Source of the DNA: Morchella semilibera
Taxonomy: Eukaryota; Ascomycota; Pezizomycetes; Pezizales; Morchellaceae
Assembly (NCBI GenBank): GCA_009192285.1
Contig: CM018604.1
Coordinates: 186,001 to 250,000 of the forward strand
DNA length: 64,000 nucleotides
Reading direction: 5' to 3'
In this document: piece by piece, positions 43,317 through 54,243 of the stretch
Position numbering within the stretch: the stretch's first letter is position 1
Layout of the letters: each line of letters starts with the position of its first letter
Made by a program: the position numbers and the translations under genes
Notes under the pieces: generated by a model
What the model was told of the DNA's origin: nothing
The model's database searches: none
The model's input: the letters and a program-made list of their open reading frames with translations, nothing else

Positions 43317-46300
43317 ATTAAAGGGGAATCACTTGTAGAGAATATTGTTTCCTCCTGGAGTAAATGATAACGTAGATGTCTGAAGGAACCTAGGATTTAT
43401 AAAGGGAATTCCGAAAAATGGGTTTGATACCCACTACTTCAATATAATTATGATGATTGAGTTTGAGTTTTACAGGGACCTCGTCTTTGTTTCTGTGAAG
43501 GTTGTCTCCCAATTCCTGATTTGGTATGTACATCAATAGAGAATTCCTAGAAGAAAGCCTTCGGAGGGCGTTGGGGAAAACTAAGCAGTAAGCAACTTCG
43601 AATGTTCCTCACATTTCGATCAGGAGGCCCACCGATGAAGTATTACATTAATCCAATATTCATACGAGGGCTCGTAAATAAAATCATCACTATGAGAAAG
43701 AAGAAGCTAGACGTATAATTAAACAAATCTCCAAAATTAAATACTTGACCAGGTCGAATTAGTTATAGTAGCATTAATATAGATTGTATTATATTTTCTT
43801 TGTCTTCCAATACCGACAACAGTACATGTATCTATTACATGTTGTACATATTGTAATGTCCTCGCTCGCTCGATGTATGAATCACCCAACCTCTTTGTTC
43901 GTAATTTAGTATGCACACGTATGCGAAAGATACATGTCCTACATACATGTATTGTATTGTTATCGAGAGTGAGAGTGCGGACTACATGTACATGTACTTC
44001 CTCGCCTCAAGCTTCTTGATCTTATATACTATTATTAATAGTTGAAAACAAATTATGATATATTAATACCCAACCCCATGGCACAACGTACCTATATTTA
44101 AATGCTAACCGCTGTCTGTATCCGGGTCTTTGGAGATCCGAACCATCGAGAAGCCATTTTTGAAGCCTAGAGAACCTAGTTGAAGCAGGGGCAAAACATG
44201 TTTGAGCAGGTTTAGACCACCCCACCAAATTAAATGCCAAACCGGCCCCCGGGTAGCTAGCTGCCTCCACTCGTATCAAGAAGTCCTATAGCTGGCATCA
44301 ATCATTATCACTCAACAATACTACTATCAGGTAACTTTCTAATACATTATCTTTAGGCACTGTACGCGTATGCTTTTATTTTTGTCAGATTGTTCATTTA
44401 ATTTGCTTCGATTCCAGAAACCTCTTCATAGCACCAAATATCCGCCACGAGCTGTTCATACCATCTGACATTCTCTATATACCTTGTAGCCTTGAGGGAC
44501 CTTGGGCCTGGGATGGGGGTGAAAATAAATGATCTCCCATACAATTTCTCGCCCTCCGTTATCGCCTGGCGGGCCGGGGCATGCTCGGAACCTGGTGCAC
44601 TGCATACTGTACAAACCGGGCTCTTGACGTCGACTTGCTATAACAAATATGTATAGTGTAATGATATATATATAGAAATTAAGATTACAACAGAAATTCC
44701 TCACCAGATTCTGAGCATGTCTCAGCCCGCCAGGCGATAGGGGGTCAGTAATTGACAACTTAAGGGATAATTTAAATATCTCATGCACAGCTATCGTATT
44801 ACATGCATGCATATATACCGCCCAGGAGAGCGCGGATAACCCACATAACATGTAGTAAACTTCCCCGGGTCACGCCCACGGCAATCAATGGTAATGGGTA
44901 TATTCCCTTGGGGTTCATTGAGTCGGGTATACGTATATATATGCTGGTCGAAATCATCCTTATCAATATTAAATAAGCCTTAATGGACACAATGAAGCTT
45001 AGCTAGCTATAGCTTACCAGCTGCCGTGTAGCCGGACCACGTTTTAGATTAGGTGTCGGAGTGGAACCGGTTGGTTAGGAGATGTTATGTGTATACGTAC
45101 TACATGTATGCATGTATAAAAAGCTTATACATACAGCTACGTTATAACTTTAAACGGGACATCTGGTAAAGACCGGTACATGTAATTAACATGTACATGA
45201 ATCCCAATGATTCCATGATCCAGGATTCACAAATTATAATAGGATAGGAGATCACTCTATCTCCCCTCCCTACAAGATATGTCCTTTATAGCGCTAGAGG
45301 CAATAAGCAAATTCGAATGAATTTAGTATATACTACATGTACCTTTGTGACTTTGACAGTACAGACAGGTACTTGTACTGTCAGGATATAGATTTTTCCA
45401 TGGCGGATTTTAGCCCTAGCTAGCACTGAACTCTTTAGGCATGAATCAGCTACTGTAGCGAGATAAACCGTAAGGGTACATGCAGGATATCTGCAGTTTA
45501 GAACAGCTTGCGTGACTATGGATAATTGTTTTTCCCCTTGTTAATGGTACCTTTTGTCCCCACCCGCCGGCCGCAGTCCCGATGCTCCCCCGGCGCTCCT
45601 AGAAGCCTTCTATACTAGTATATATCTAGGTAATAGGTACATGGGCAATAAAGGAATGCCTATTCGTCCCTGAGATCTAGCTGGCCGTTAACGTTCCGGG
45701 TATGGGTACCTAGTTATGGTGATACCGTTCTCAAGCCTTTGTACAAAGCTTTTCTTGCAGATCATTAGGTGCTTATAATTGGTAGGGTACGTACCCATGA
45801 TTGCGATCTCCGCAATATGTTGGTTTATGATCCCAGATATTATGTATCCATACCTAATCTAGAGTAGAATAGGTAAGGTTATATGTATCTGAAGTGCCAC
45901 GGTACAGCTGCAGGTGTTAGATTTTTCTAAAAAGCAAATAATTAATTCATTCGTTGTTGGCAATTCACGGATATATTCGTATGGCTAACCACTACACACG
46001 CGTCCCCATAAACAGGCAGCGCCTTTCTACTCTATCCGACCGCATCATTTGATGATATTCTTCAAAATTCGAGAGTTACCGAGCGGAGGCAGCCCCGTTA
46101 TTCCCCTTAGAATTTCGGAAACACCCTCGATCCCGGCCCGGGCCCAGTGCTTTTTAATTTCAATCCAGGATAGGTTGAGTTTAGGCCATGGAATTTCATG
46201 TCATAAACCCTCATCGAGTAGGTACTTTGGAGCAGTTAAGGCTCCATTTGATGACTTGGTTTATTAGGTTTACCGGCAACTCCTATAGAAAAAAAATTAA

Positions 46301-46411
46301 ACTGCGGGACTGTTTGGAAAGTCGTGATAATCAGAATCATCTGAACTTCTATTGGTTCCGGCAAAAACAATCTTCCCTAAAGGTGATTATTGGAAACGGG
46401 TGGGTAACTCA
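43317..46411. other. gene-poor AT-rich region with many ACATGTA palindromes
   Basis: No convincing gene. ACATGTACATGT-like self-complementary motifs recur (near 43814, 43945, 43983, 45176, 45190 and 45336). Short ORFs at 44022-44279 and 44456-44851 (minus) have no recognisable features. Confidence 0.5.
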
Positions 46412-46471
46412 CAGGTGCCAATACCACAGGTGCCAATACCACAGGTGCCAATACCACAGGTGCCAATACCA
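46412..46471. repeat. 15-bp minisatellite, four perfect units
   Basis: CAGGTGCCAATACCA repeated four times without spacers. It is direct and contiguous, so not a CRISPR-like array. Confidence 0.95.
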
Positions 46472-47870
46472 CAGTACCTACGCCCCCCCCACTCCTCCAT
46501 ATTTGAAGCTTCTCGCAACCATCACTCACCTTAGCGGGTGGGTGTCTCAGCTTGAGTGGCAATATGTACTACAAGGAAGAGAGCCTTTAGTCGAGCTAAA
46601 AGTCGTTTTCTACCAATGGGAATTCAAGTTGACACACCTACTTCCCTTCAAAGTGAAAGCCATATCTTTATCATTGACAGCCAAACATGTTGGGTTCGGT
46701 TTATTGAAAGGTTCGATAAACGTAAAAACGGGGCCCTTCCAAACGGAGTCTAAACTACATGGATGTATCTAAGGTTTGAGAAATGCTGTTGCATACTGTA
46801 TATGTATGGGGTCCCCAGTAGTGAGAAGTTTATAATAGAGCCAAACTCCATCGTCCAGCGACGCGATGCTGCATACATGTCAATTCCTCGATCGCTCGTG
46901 CCACGAGATTATGGTGGCCATGGGACTTTAATTTTCGGTAATGGGAAGTCCAATCCCATCCCTGTGGCGGTCTGGCGCTGCACGTGCTTTTTCCATTAAT
47001 AGAAATAATACCTAATGTCTCCGTAGAGGAAGTAAAGCCTGTCGAATAGTGGTGGTGGTGGGATAAGCAGTCATGTAGGTAGAAGCACAGCCGCAGTACC
47101 TCTAGTACGATGGATGATATTTATCATCATGTGTGCGTGAGAGGAAAGAGGCTGTACATATACATGAGCTGTATGTAGAGTTTGAAACAGCATGATTTGA
47201 GGTGAACTTTTCCTTTTTGTTAGGCGCAGAGGTTAGTGGATAGTGTCTTATATGTATGTATTATGTAGAGTACACCTACTCTGGCAGTTAGTGCAGTGAA
47301 ATCAATTTTGAGGATTGTGTAAGTGGAGGCTCAATACATGAACTAGTCCATCCTTCAAGTACATATATAATCGGTCATAGTCACATCATAAATCCCAGAG
47401 CAAGGACGCATGCGCGTATAACCAGCTATTCCATCAATTATTATTTTAAGTACATCCATCCTGTGCATTCCTGACAGCATTCCAGGGTTTTCTACCTTTT
47501 AAGGACATAACCTGCGTTCAACAGTGCCAATCTCTGGGCAGCTCAGTTACATATTAGCTCGCCAAACCGCATATTTCTATGGTAACGAAGCACACTATCC
47601 CTTCTCCACCAACCCCCCCCTTCCATATATCTTCTTTATCATCATCACAACCATCATTCATCATATCACTGCCTTCGTCCGCCTACTCCGAACGTCTTTA
47701 AAGCAACACTTTCACTATTCGCTCATCCACATACCTATTGAATACCCCCACCCCCCCCCCCCCATCTCTACCCTGCTAAATCAGAGTCACGATTGTAGAG
47801 TGCTCATATCTCGGAACTTCCGGTCAGTAACGACCCGGGAGATCAAACACAGCAGAGTGCACCCCCCAAA
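46472..47870. other. spacer upstream of the PAP2 gene
   Basis: No gene recognised. The 194-aa ORF across 46188-46772 runs through the minisatellite and has no domain signature. The last about 300 bp are pyrimidine-rich with a C-run at 47749-47762, as in fungal promoters and leaders. Confidence 0.5.
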
Positions 47871-49435
47871 ATGCCTGCTCTAGTTGCCCTCAGGGATAGG
47901 ATCCCGAGTAAAGTTGTTCTTTCGTAAGTTCTCTTGTCTTTTGTACAAAGATGTTTAACTTCGGACTACTAACGCGTCAAACCAGCTATGCCTTTGACTA
48001 TTTTATCATCATGTTAGCAGTCCTCCAGCCTCAACTCCATCTCGAAGGCCCAACTAACAACATAACTTGATCAGATTCTTCATTATCGCATTTTCGGCAC
48101 TCGATTCAGCAGAGCCTTTTCACCAGCGTTTTTCGCTTAACAATGAGTCCTTGCAATACCCGTACGCGGACCCTGAGCGAATCTCGGCTGCCGAGGCAGC
48201 TGTTATTGCTTGCTTATTCCCTTTAGTATTTGTAATCTTCTGGACCATGGTTATAGATGGTCTATATTCGCACCATAAACCGCCAGGCCCCAGGAGACGT
48301 ATCTTAGGCGGGGGCGGTAACTGGACGATGTCGGATAGATTATGGGAGATGAACTGCGCAATTTTAGGATTGGGGTTAAGCGTCGCTGGTTCAATCGTAA
48401 TTACCGGCGCACTCAAGAATGCGACAGGCAAACCCAGACCTGATATCATCGCGAGGTAAGTTCAAAGTACTTCTTTTAAGAGACTTGTGGAGAACGACGC
48501 TAGGCCCTCTCGTGTTTTTACTTGGATAGAGATGGGCGAGACTGACAATATGAAAGGTGTATACCGAGGCCTAATAGTACGAACGCGCAACCGTACGGTC
48601 TTGTAACAAGCGCCATTTGTACTCAAACAGACAACAAGATCCTCAAGGACGGGTTCAAAAGCTGGCCATCCGGCCACTCCAGCGGTAAGCGCCCCCGCAA
48701 TTTTGAATTCCCTTCGGGAAGCTAACAGCACCAGTTTCGTTTGCTGGTCTTGGTTTTCTATCATTTTTTCTAGCTGGTAAACTCCACGTCATGGACACCC
48801 GTGGGGAAGCCTGGAAAACCATTATGGTGCTTATCCCACTTCTTGCCGCCGCTCTTGTTGCTGTCTCTCGAATTATGGATGCCAGGCATCATCCTTTTGA
48901 CGTTATCACTGGAGGATTGATAGGATTTCTGGTCGCTTGGGCATCATACCGCCAATACTTCCCTTCTCTTACCGAAACTTACAAAAAGGGCCGCGCTTAT
49001 CCAATGCGGACTTGGGGGACCGATGCGGCAGAACGAAAGCTTGGCTACGATGCTGCAGGCAATAATGGGCTCATAGCGGATGAAGAAGAAGGACAAAAAC
49101 TCGGCGTCTTCAACCCACAACAATCCCCAATGCATTTGTCGGGAGCAGGTCACTCAAGTATTGGCGGAACAGGTATGGGCTTAATGATGGAACGAACAAC
49201 TAGCAGCTTCTCTAACGAGTCCGCTGCAATTCAAGCTCGTAAACGCGAAGCCCAAAAGGCCGCTGGTCGAAAGACCGGATTCTACGATGATGAGTTTGTG
49301 CACAGCTCAGAAGAAGGTATCGAACTCCGCAACACCCCTCAGCCACTCCGAACATCGACATATCCGCCACCAACAGGGAAGAGTGATGAAAGTGAAGACA
49401 CTAGATGGGGATTACACAGGCAACAGCGGCCATAA
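47871..49435 (+). CDS. PAP2-family lipid phosphate phosphatase (DPP1/LPP type)
   Basis: Five exons: 47871-47923, 47986-48012, 48075-48455, 48557-48684 and 48735-49435, with introns of 62, 62, 101 and 50 bp, all GT-AG and frame-keeping. The 27-bp second exon is notable. The three phosphatase motifs are all visible: KNATGKPRPD (C1, K-x6-RP type), WPSGHSSVSFAG (C2, PSGH, formed across intron 4) and SRIMDARHHPFDVI (C3, SRxxxxxHxxxD). Several hydrophobic segments fit the six-helix integral membrane fold. Family role: removing phosphate from diacylglycerol pyrophosphate, phosphatidate and similar lipids at ER or vacuole membranes. A long hydrophilic C-terminal tail follows. A further ORF (49405-49605) may be the true end through one more intron or a frame change. 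Confidence 0.88.
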
Positions 49436-49605
49436 CGGGAGCAGGAGCTGGTCAGGTTGGTGGATTCGAACCGGTGCGAAGATCCGACACAGATTTTAAC
49501 AATTTTGATATGAAGAATATACCGAGCAGAGGGTCCGGGGGCTCAACAAGCCCACTAAAGGAAGAGGAGCATATAGGGATTAATGTTGCGGATGGCAGGG
49601 TTTAA

Positions 49606-50877
49606 TTGTTATTTATCGCTATTTTCCATTGCATATTGATACCTGTTTGGTCACATCTGCTCCAGTTTTATTCCACCGACCATAGAACTCTAGCTGTTGA
49701 TACCATATTGTATTTTGTACTTCGTTTTTATTATTACTTATTTTCGCTCCTCCACCATTTGGTAGCAACCCTTGATATATTATGGTCTAGGGCTTTGTTT
49801 TGTGAATACCCACAACCCACTTTGCTCCCCGAATGTTCTTTGTTCAATTCCTTTTTTTTTTTTTTTCTTTGGGGGGGGGGGGGTTGTTCTAGGATCCACG
49901 TGACTGTATCTACATACTTTACATTTCCTTTGTTTATTCCGTTATTAGGGTCGGGAGGTCAATTTGTGCATACATGGAGTTTGAATTCGAACGGGGAATG
50001 ACTGAATCGACCTGAGGTCGGCACCTTCCTTCGAATTTTCTTATGTAGGAGATTGAAATTTCAAAATCCAGGAGCGGGTTGCCTAGAATGCCTATTGCCG
50101 ATTTTCGGGAGATGCCGTGGGAGACCCGCGGTCCTCTTTGAGAAGGGGCCCTGGTCTCCGATCTACCGGAGTGTGCAGGTGTGGCGCTAGCCATCGTAAC
50201 CTTAATCTCAGCCTCAGTCAAATTAGAGTAAGTACTACATACCAGTAACATCATAATACAAACGCGCGAGTAAAATAGCCGCGGACAGTGTACTTGGTAA
50301 GCAGTGCCGAGAGTGTTTAATAATAGATATGAAGAATGCCAGGTTTGGTGATCTTGTATAAGCGTTATGGTGTGGTGTCCTGGAGATGACCATATTAACA
50401 TTAGGCATTTGATGAGACAAGTCTCTATTGAATATCAAACTAAAGATGAAACGGGGGTTAACGTTACGTTAGTATGGTGTCATGTCCTGGATGGTATACA
50501 TCTCATCTTGAAATGAAATACTTCCCGAAGGTTTCAACTCGTCCCAACACCATACATGCACATGTACCTACCCAAAGTTACTTACACGTATAATCAAACA
50601 AGAAAATTGGACCCTTCAAAGCCGATAAACAAGCAGTGCTGCAGTGTGAAGCTTGAAAATGCGCCATCACACGATGGAACGGTAAATTAAATGTACTTTG
50701 TATATAAATGCGAGCCTCTCGATCGTACTGACAATCGGCATATTTCAGCCCAGGGGGAAAAAACTAGAATAATTACTATTCGAATTCCTTCACCCAACCA
50801 ATTACTAGTTAAGTATTCACCCACGCCTATATTATATACCACGCTATTATATACCACGCTTATACACCATAATCGTA
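49606..50877. other. intergenic, homopolymer-rich
   Basis: Contains an interrupted T18-type run and G12 at 49850-49883. No gene recognised. The region near 50800-50860 (TATATACCACGC twice) is the likely promoter of the next gene. Confidence 0.5.
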
Positions 50878-52114
50878 ATGCCTCCAAGAGTTGTCCGTTA
50901 CTCTGGCTGGAACGTGGTTGATTATCTCATCTGGTCTAACTGGGTCCTCAACCCTATAATAACTGGTCTATATGGCATCACTGCTGCGGCTACCAATCTG
51001 GTCACAAACGGCACCCAAGGCTTTTTCGACATTTTACTTGAACTCTACAAAATACCCCTCGACTGTTTCACCGGTATCAAGGGTCTTTTTTCTTCTATCA
51101 TAATCTTCATCTGTCACCCTACATTCTCAATGGCCCCGTTTCGGAGATTCCTTTCCCGAACAATTAGCTGGACCACAAAAGTTTCTATCATTATTGGTCT
51201 CTGTCATTTATTCTGGTTTAACGCGTACATAACCTATCTAACAGTATCATCCACTCGCTGCTGGCTGGATAAGGACTGCCGTGCTTCTGGGGACGTCGCG
51301 TATGGGGATTTCATAATAAGTGTGCCAATAGTGCCAGTCGTCACAGCTTATAAATTTCTAACAAAACCATGTGCTCCTAAACATACTAGCAAGCCTAAAA
51401 GAAATAGTCGCGTAGCTCCAGCGCTACATACATCGACTAATTTTATTGCAGGTATCGTTCGGGTTATGACTAGCGGTACATCATTTTCATCCGCGGCGCT
51501 ACCGTCGGAATGGCAGCAATATCAAGAAGCAAAACCAGTGAATGACACTGATGAGGAAGAGGAAAACACCAAGGGGGATAAACCCCCCAATGAAACTACA
51601 AAGAGCTCAGAACCGAACCCGATTGGGCAGGCACCATCATCATCCGGAGAGACCCTCAGGGGGGAAGGCAAAAGTCCTCAAAAATGGTTCCCTTAAGAAA
51701 CGGGAGCCAAATAAGGGACCGGACCCCTCAGAGAATCAAGGTACAGGCCATTTGGGGAGACCCAAAACCGCGGGGAATTCGAATGGGAAAATTGGACCAA
51801 CTGCTCGCCCCAAACAGACATTTACTACTTTTAGGCGGGTTATTACCAACCTTCCCACAAAGATTTATCTATCTATCACCTCGAGTGATGTCAGTCCGGA
51901 TTTGAAGAAGATTTTTAGGAACATCCGACGTGAATTGGGGTTTATGCAGCAGGCGGTAAATATGCTCACGAATGAGGCTTGGTTTATTGCCCTTAAGACT
52001 ATATACATTGCGAAGATGGTGAGTGCTTATGCAGCTGAGCTAGTATGGACTGAAATATTTGGCGCAGATCAAGGACAACCGGCCGCGGCTGGGGCACTGA
52101 ATTGGCGTGTTTAA
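50878..52114 (+). CDS. unknown membrane protein with a frame break at a G6 run
   Basis: An ORF of 272 aa (50878-51696) overlaps a second frame (51542-52114) that continues with a lysine-rich and then helical tail (PTKIYLSITSSDVSPDLKKIF, MQQAVNMLTNEAWF). The natural switch point is the G6 run at 51659-51664, where a one-base difference would join the frames. No GT-AG intron is obvious there. The N-terminal part has hydrophobic stretches at about 65-80, 100-122 and 143-160, then an acidic, Ser/Pro-rich linker. It stands alone, with a TATA-like upstream region. No family recognised. It may be a real gene with an assembly error, a recent frameshift, or use of a small unrecognised intron. Confidence 0.55.
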
Positions 52115-52405
52115 AAGTAAATGTTATGCTTTGAAGAGATGGCTTTTTAGATTGCGTGTTTTGTATACTATAGATTTCATATTAAAGACTTGAATAATTG
52201 ATTTAGATCTCGTAATATTAAACCTCTTCAGAATGACACTTCAAGTCGGAATTCATACTAAGCACATGCATTCAGAGATTTCCCCTTTTTAGATTCATAG
52301 TATATCACTCGACTGGTGTAATTCTATGTTTAACTGGGTTTTAGCGCTTTGATCCCTATCTGCTGCGCTTATACGTTGGCATAATTTTATTGCCAGCTCT
52401 CGGGA
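52115..52405. other. 3' spacer between convergent genes
   Basis: AT-rich. Probably 3' UTRs only. Confidence 0.5.
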
Positions 52406-52906
52406 TCAACTTTCTGGTATGGCGTCCTCACTCTCATACCTCAGACGCAACCTGCATAACTTCTCCAGCTCCAGCACACCGTTATAAAGGTCCAATAACT
52501 CGATTATCATCCTCGACGTGTGAGCAATAGTTCCGAAATCGGCCTCGTCTTTAAAGGCAGTCAGCCTTGATTCTGTTTCTGCCACCTGAGTGCCAAAATT
52601 GACAATATCTTCCCCAGTCACCTCTAGCACGTTTTTGACATAGCTTAAGGCTATCCTTTGACGTTCTGTGCTGTTCAGATCCTTGAAAGGAATTTTAGTC
52701 ATGAAAACGTAGAGATTGGTTAGCATTTTGCGGGCTTCTGTTAATTGCTCGTGGAGGGCACTGATGTGGAGAGTGAAGACCGTAAGGTCAAGCAGGGGAT
52801 TAACTTGCACTTTCTGTCCCCGTGAAGTGTCGCTGGATGGGAGCTCCAGGCAATATGGTGGGTCTTCGAATATCTCAAAAGGTAATACTTTATGCGACTC
52901 AGGCAT
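52406..52906 (-). CDS. unknown helical 166-aa protein
   Basis: A single ORF starting MPESHKVLPFEIFEDPPYCLELPSS and ending ESEDAIPES. After an N-terminal Pro-rich segment nearly all of it is predicted amphipathic helix (LTVFTLHISALHEQLTEARKMLTNLYVFM, YVKNVLEVTGEDIVNFGTQVAETESRL, SRMIIELLDLYNGVLELEKLCRLRLRY). No signal peptide or membrane segment. It converges with the membrane protein at 50878-52114. No domain recognised. The length, uninterrupted frame and composition make it a plausible gene. Confidence 0.55.
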   Translation of the reverse strand: MPESHKVLPFEIFEDPPYCLELPSSDTSRGQKVQVNPLLDLTVFTLHISALHEQLTEARKMLTNLYVFMTKIPFKDLNSTERQRIALSYVKNVLEVTGEDIVNFGTQVAETESRLTAFKDEADFGTIAHTSRMIIELLDLYNGVLELEKLCRLRLRYESEDAIPES

Positions 52907-53946
52907 TGGGTGTTTTAGGAGTCAGTTTGATGCTGATATATATTAGAGACCGTGAGGTTATGTTTATGAGCTGGCCGCAGCAGCGCTTTATATACTAACA
53001 TGAAGAGAAGTCTAATGGTAATGTCAGGATTCAAGGTACGAAAAGTTATTGAAATCTAATCATTGAATACAATTAATCAACTATCAACAAGAAAATAGAT
53101 TCAAATGAAATATGAAATCCCCGGGGAGTTACTTGCGAGTGAGATCTCATGACGCAGTTCCACGAGCCGCACCTCACAGGATATGGTTCCAGAGAATGAG
53201 AAATAACATGGAGGGGTTTGATGGGCATCCGCCTCTTCTATTTCCTCTGGTTCCAAGCCTAGCAAAGTCCTCCAAGGTTATCTAGCTAGGTGGGATTCTC
53301 GAGCCTACCTTTCCGCGGAGGGCTTAGCTGATATATAGGATTTTCGTTATCTGGCCGACAAGTATTATGGTGCTATTTATACCTATTACACGTATCAATT
53401 TACGTGTCTTTTTATTTGTAATAACTAATAAGGGTGCGGATATAGGTATATCTAGTCTTGAATTCAAAACGTGCAATATGCAATGTTATTATCAATCGAT
53501 ATGCCGACATCTGCTCCTCTAGTAACAAACTTATCTCGATTCAGATCATCGACTCCGAAGACACCTCTGATTTTATCTTGATCTCCTACCCCGCAAAACA
53601 AAACAAAAAAGTGGATCCATCCAACCTCCCCAGACGCTTGCGCCGATATTAGGTGCCAAGACTTCGCTGATAGAGCGATAAGAATACTGACTGACACATG
53701 CATATCCTAGGCATTAATATTCCTGAACCCCTTGATTAGTATCTACGGGGCTATATGAATCTAAGCTTATCATGCCTTTAAAATCACCACCTCTCCTAAA
53801 CGAAGAGTTGATACGATACCATACGCAAATATTAGTCGTATACTTCCATTATGCATGCAATCTATACATACAGGGCCCGGAATAAATAAAATTATTTATT
53901 TCATCTCGTAATTAGTAGAAACTCAGCTCGGCGAGCACTTTCCGAT
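52907..53946. other. intergenic, no gene seen
   Basis: Only a 64-aa plus-strand ORF (53458-53652) with no features. Otherwise AT-rich DNA. Confidence 0.5.
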
Positions 53947-54243
53947 CTACAGATATTTCGTATCACGCGTACTGCGCCGAATTCTCTCTCTCAGAGTGTG
54001 ATTGGTGCGCATGGTACTAGTTGGACCGTAGTATCGATCAAATATCCAATTAGGACAATGATCTCCGTGATGTGATATGAGAAGGTTTTGTATAAATATA
54101 GCCAGATCATTTGTATATTTACCGGCAGCATCACCCTGTTCTGAGTGACTCAAAATGAATCTAATGGCCAATAAATCCAGGAGGAAACGAAGTTCATCGA
54201 ATTTGCCGAAAGAGAGATCGATGGAATTCTGAGTTTGTGACAT
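53947..54243 (-). CDS. possible small protein, 98 aa, unknown
   Basis: An ORF starting MSQTQNSIDLSFGKFDELRFLLDLLAIRFIL, with a helical N-terminal half and a basic C-terminus (LRERIRRSTRDTKYL). Its predicted helices and Arg-rich end are better ordered than the chance ORFs around it, but it has no recognised relative and no clear promoter. It could be one exon of a longer decayed gene. Confidence 0.3.
   Translation of the reverse strand: MSQTQNSIDLSFGKFDELRFLLDLLAIRFILSHSEQGDAAGKYTNDLAIFIQNLLISHHGDHCPNWIFDRYYGPTSTMRTNHTLRERIRRSTRDTKYL

Noticed and set aside
46412-46471. Regular 15-bp repeats considered as a CRISPR-like array
   Set aside because: Units are contiguous with no spacers, and the genome is eukaryotic.
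46290-46760. Possible hAT-like element with imperfect ends (GACTGTTTGGAA / TTCCAAACGGAGTC)
   Set aside because: End match is short and imperfect, and no clear 8-bp duplication was found.
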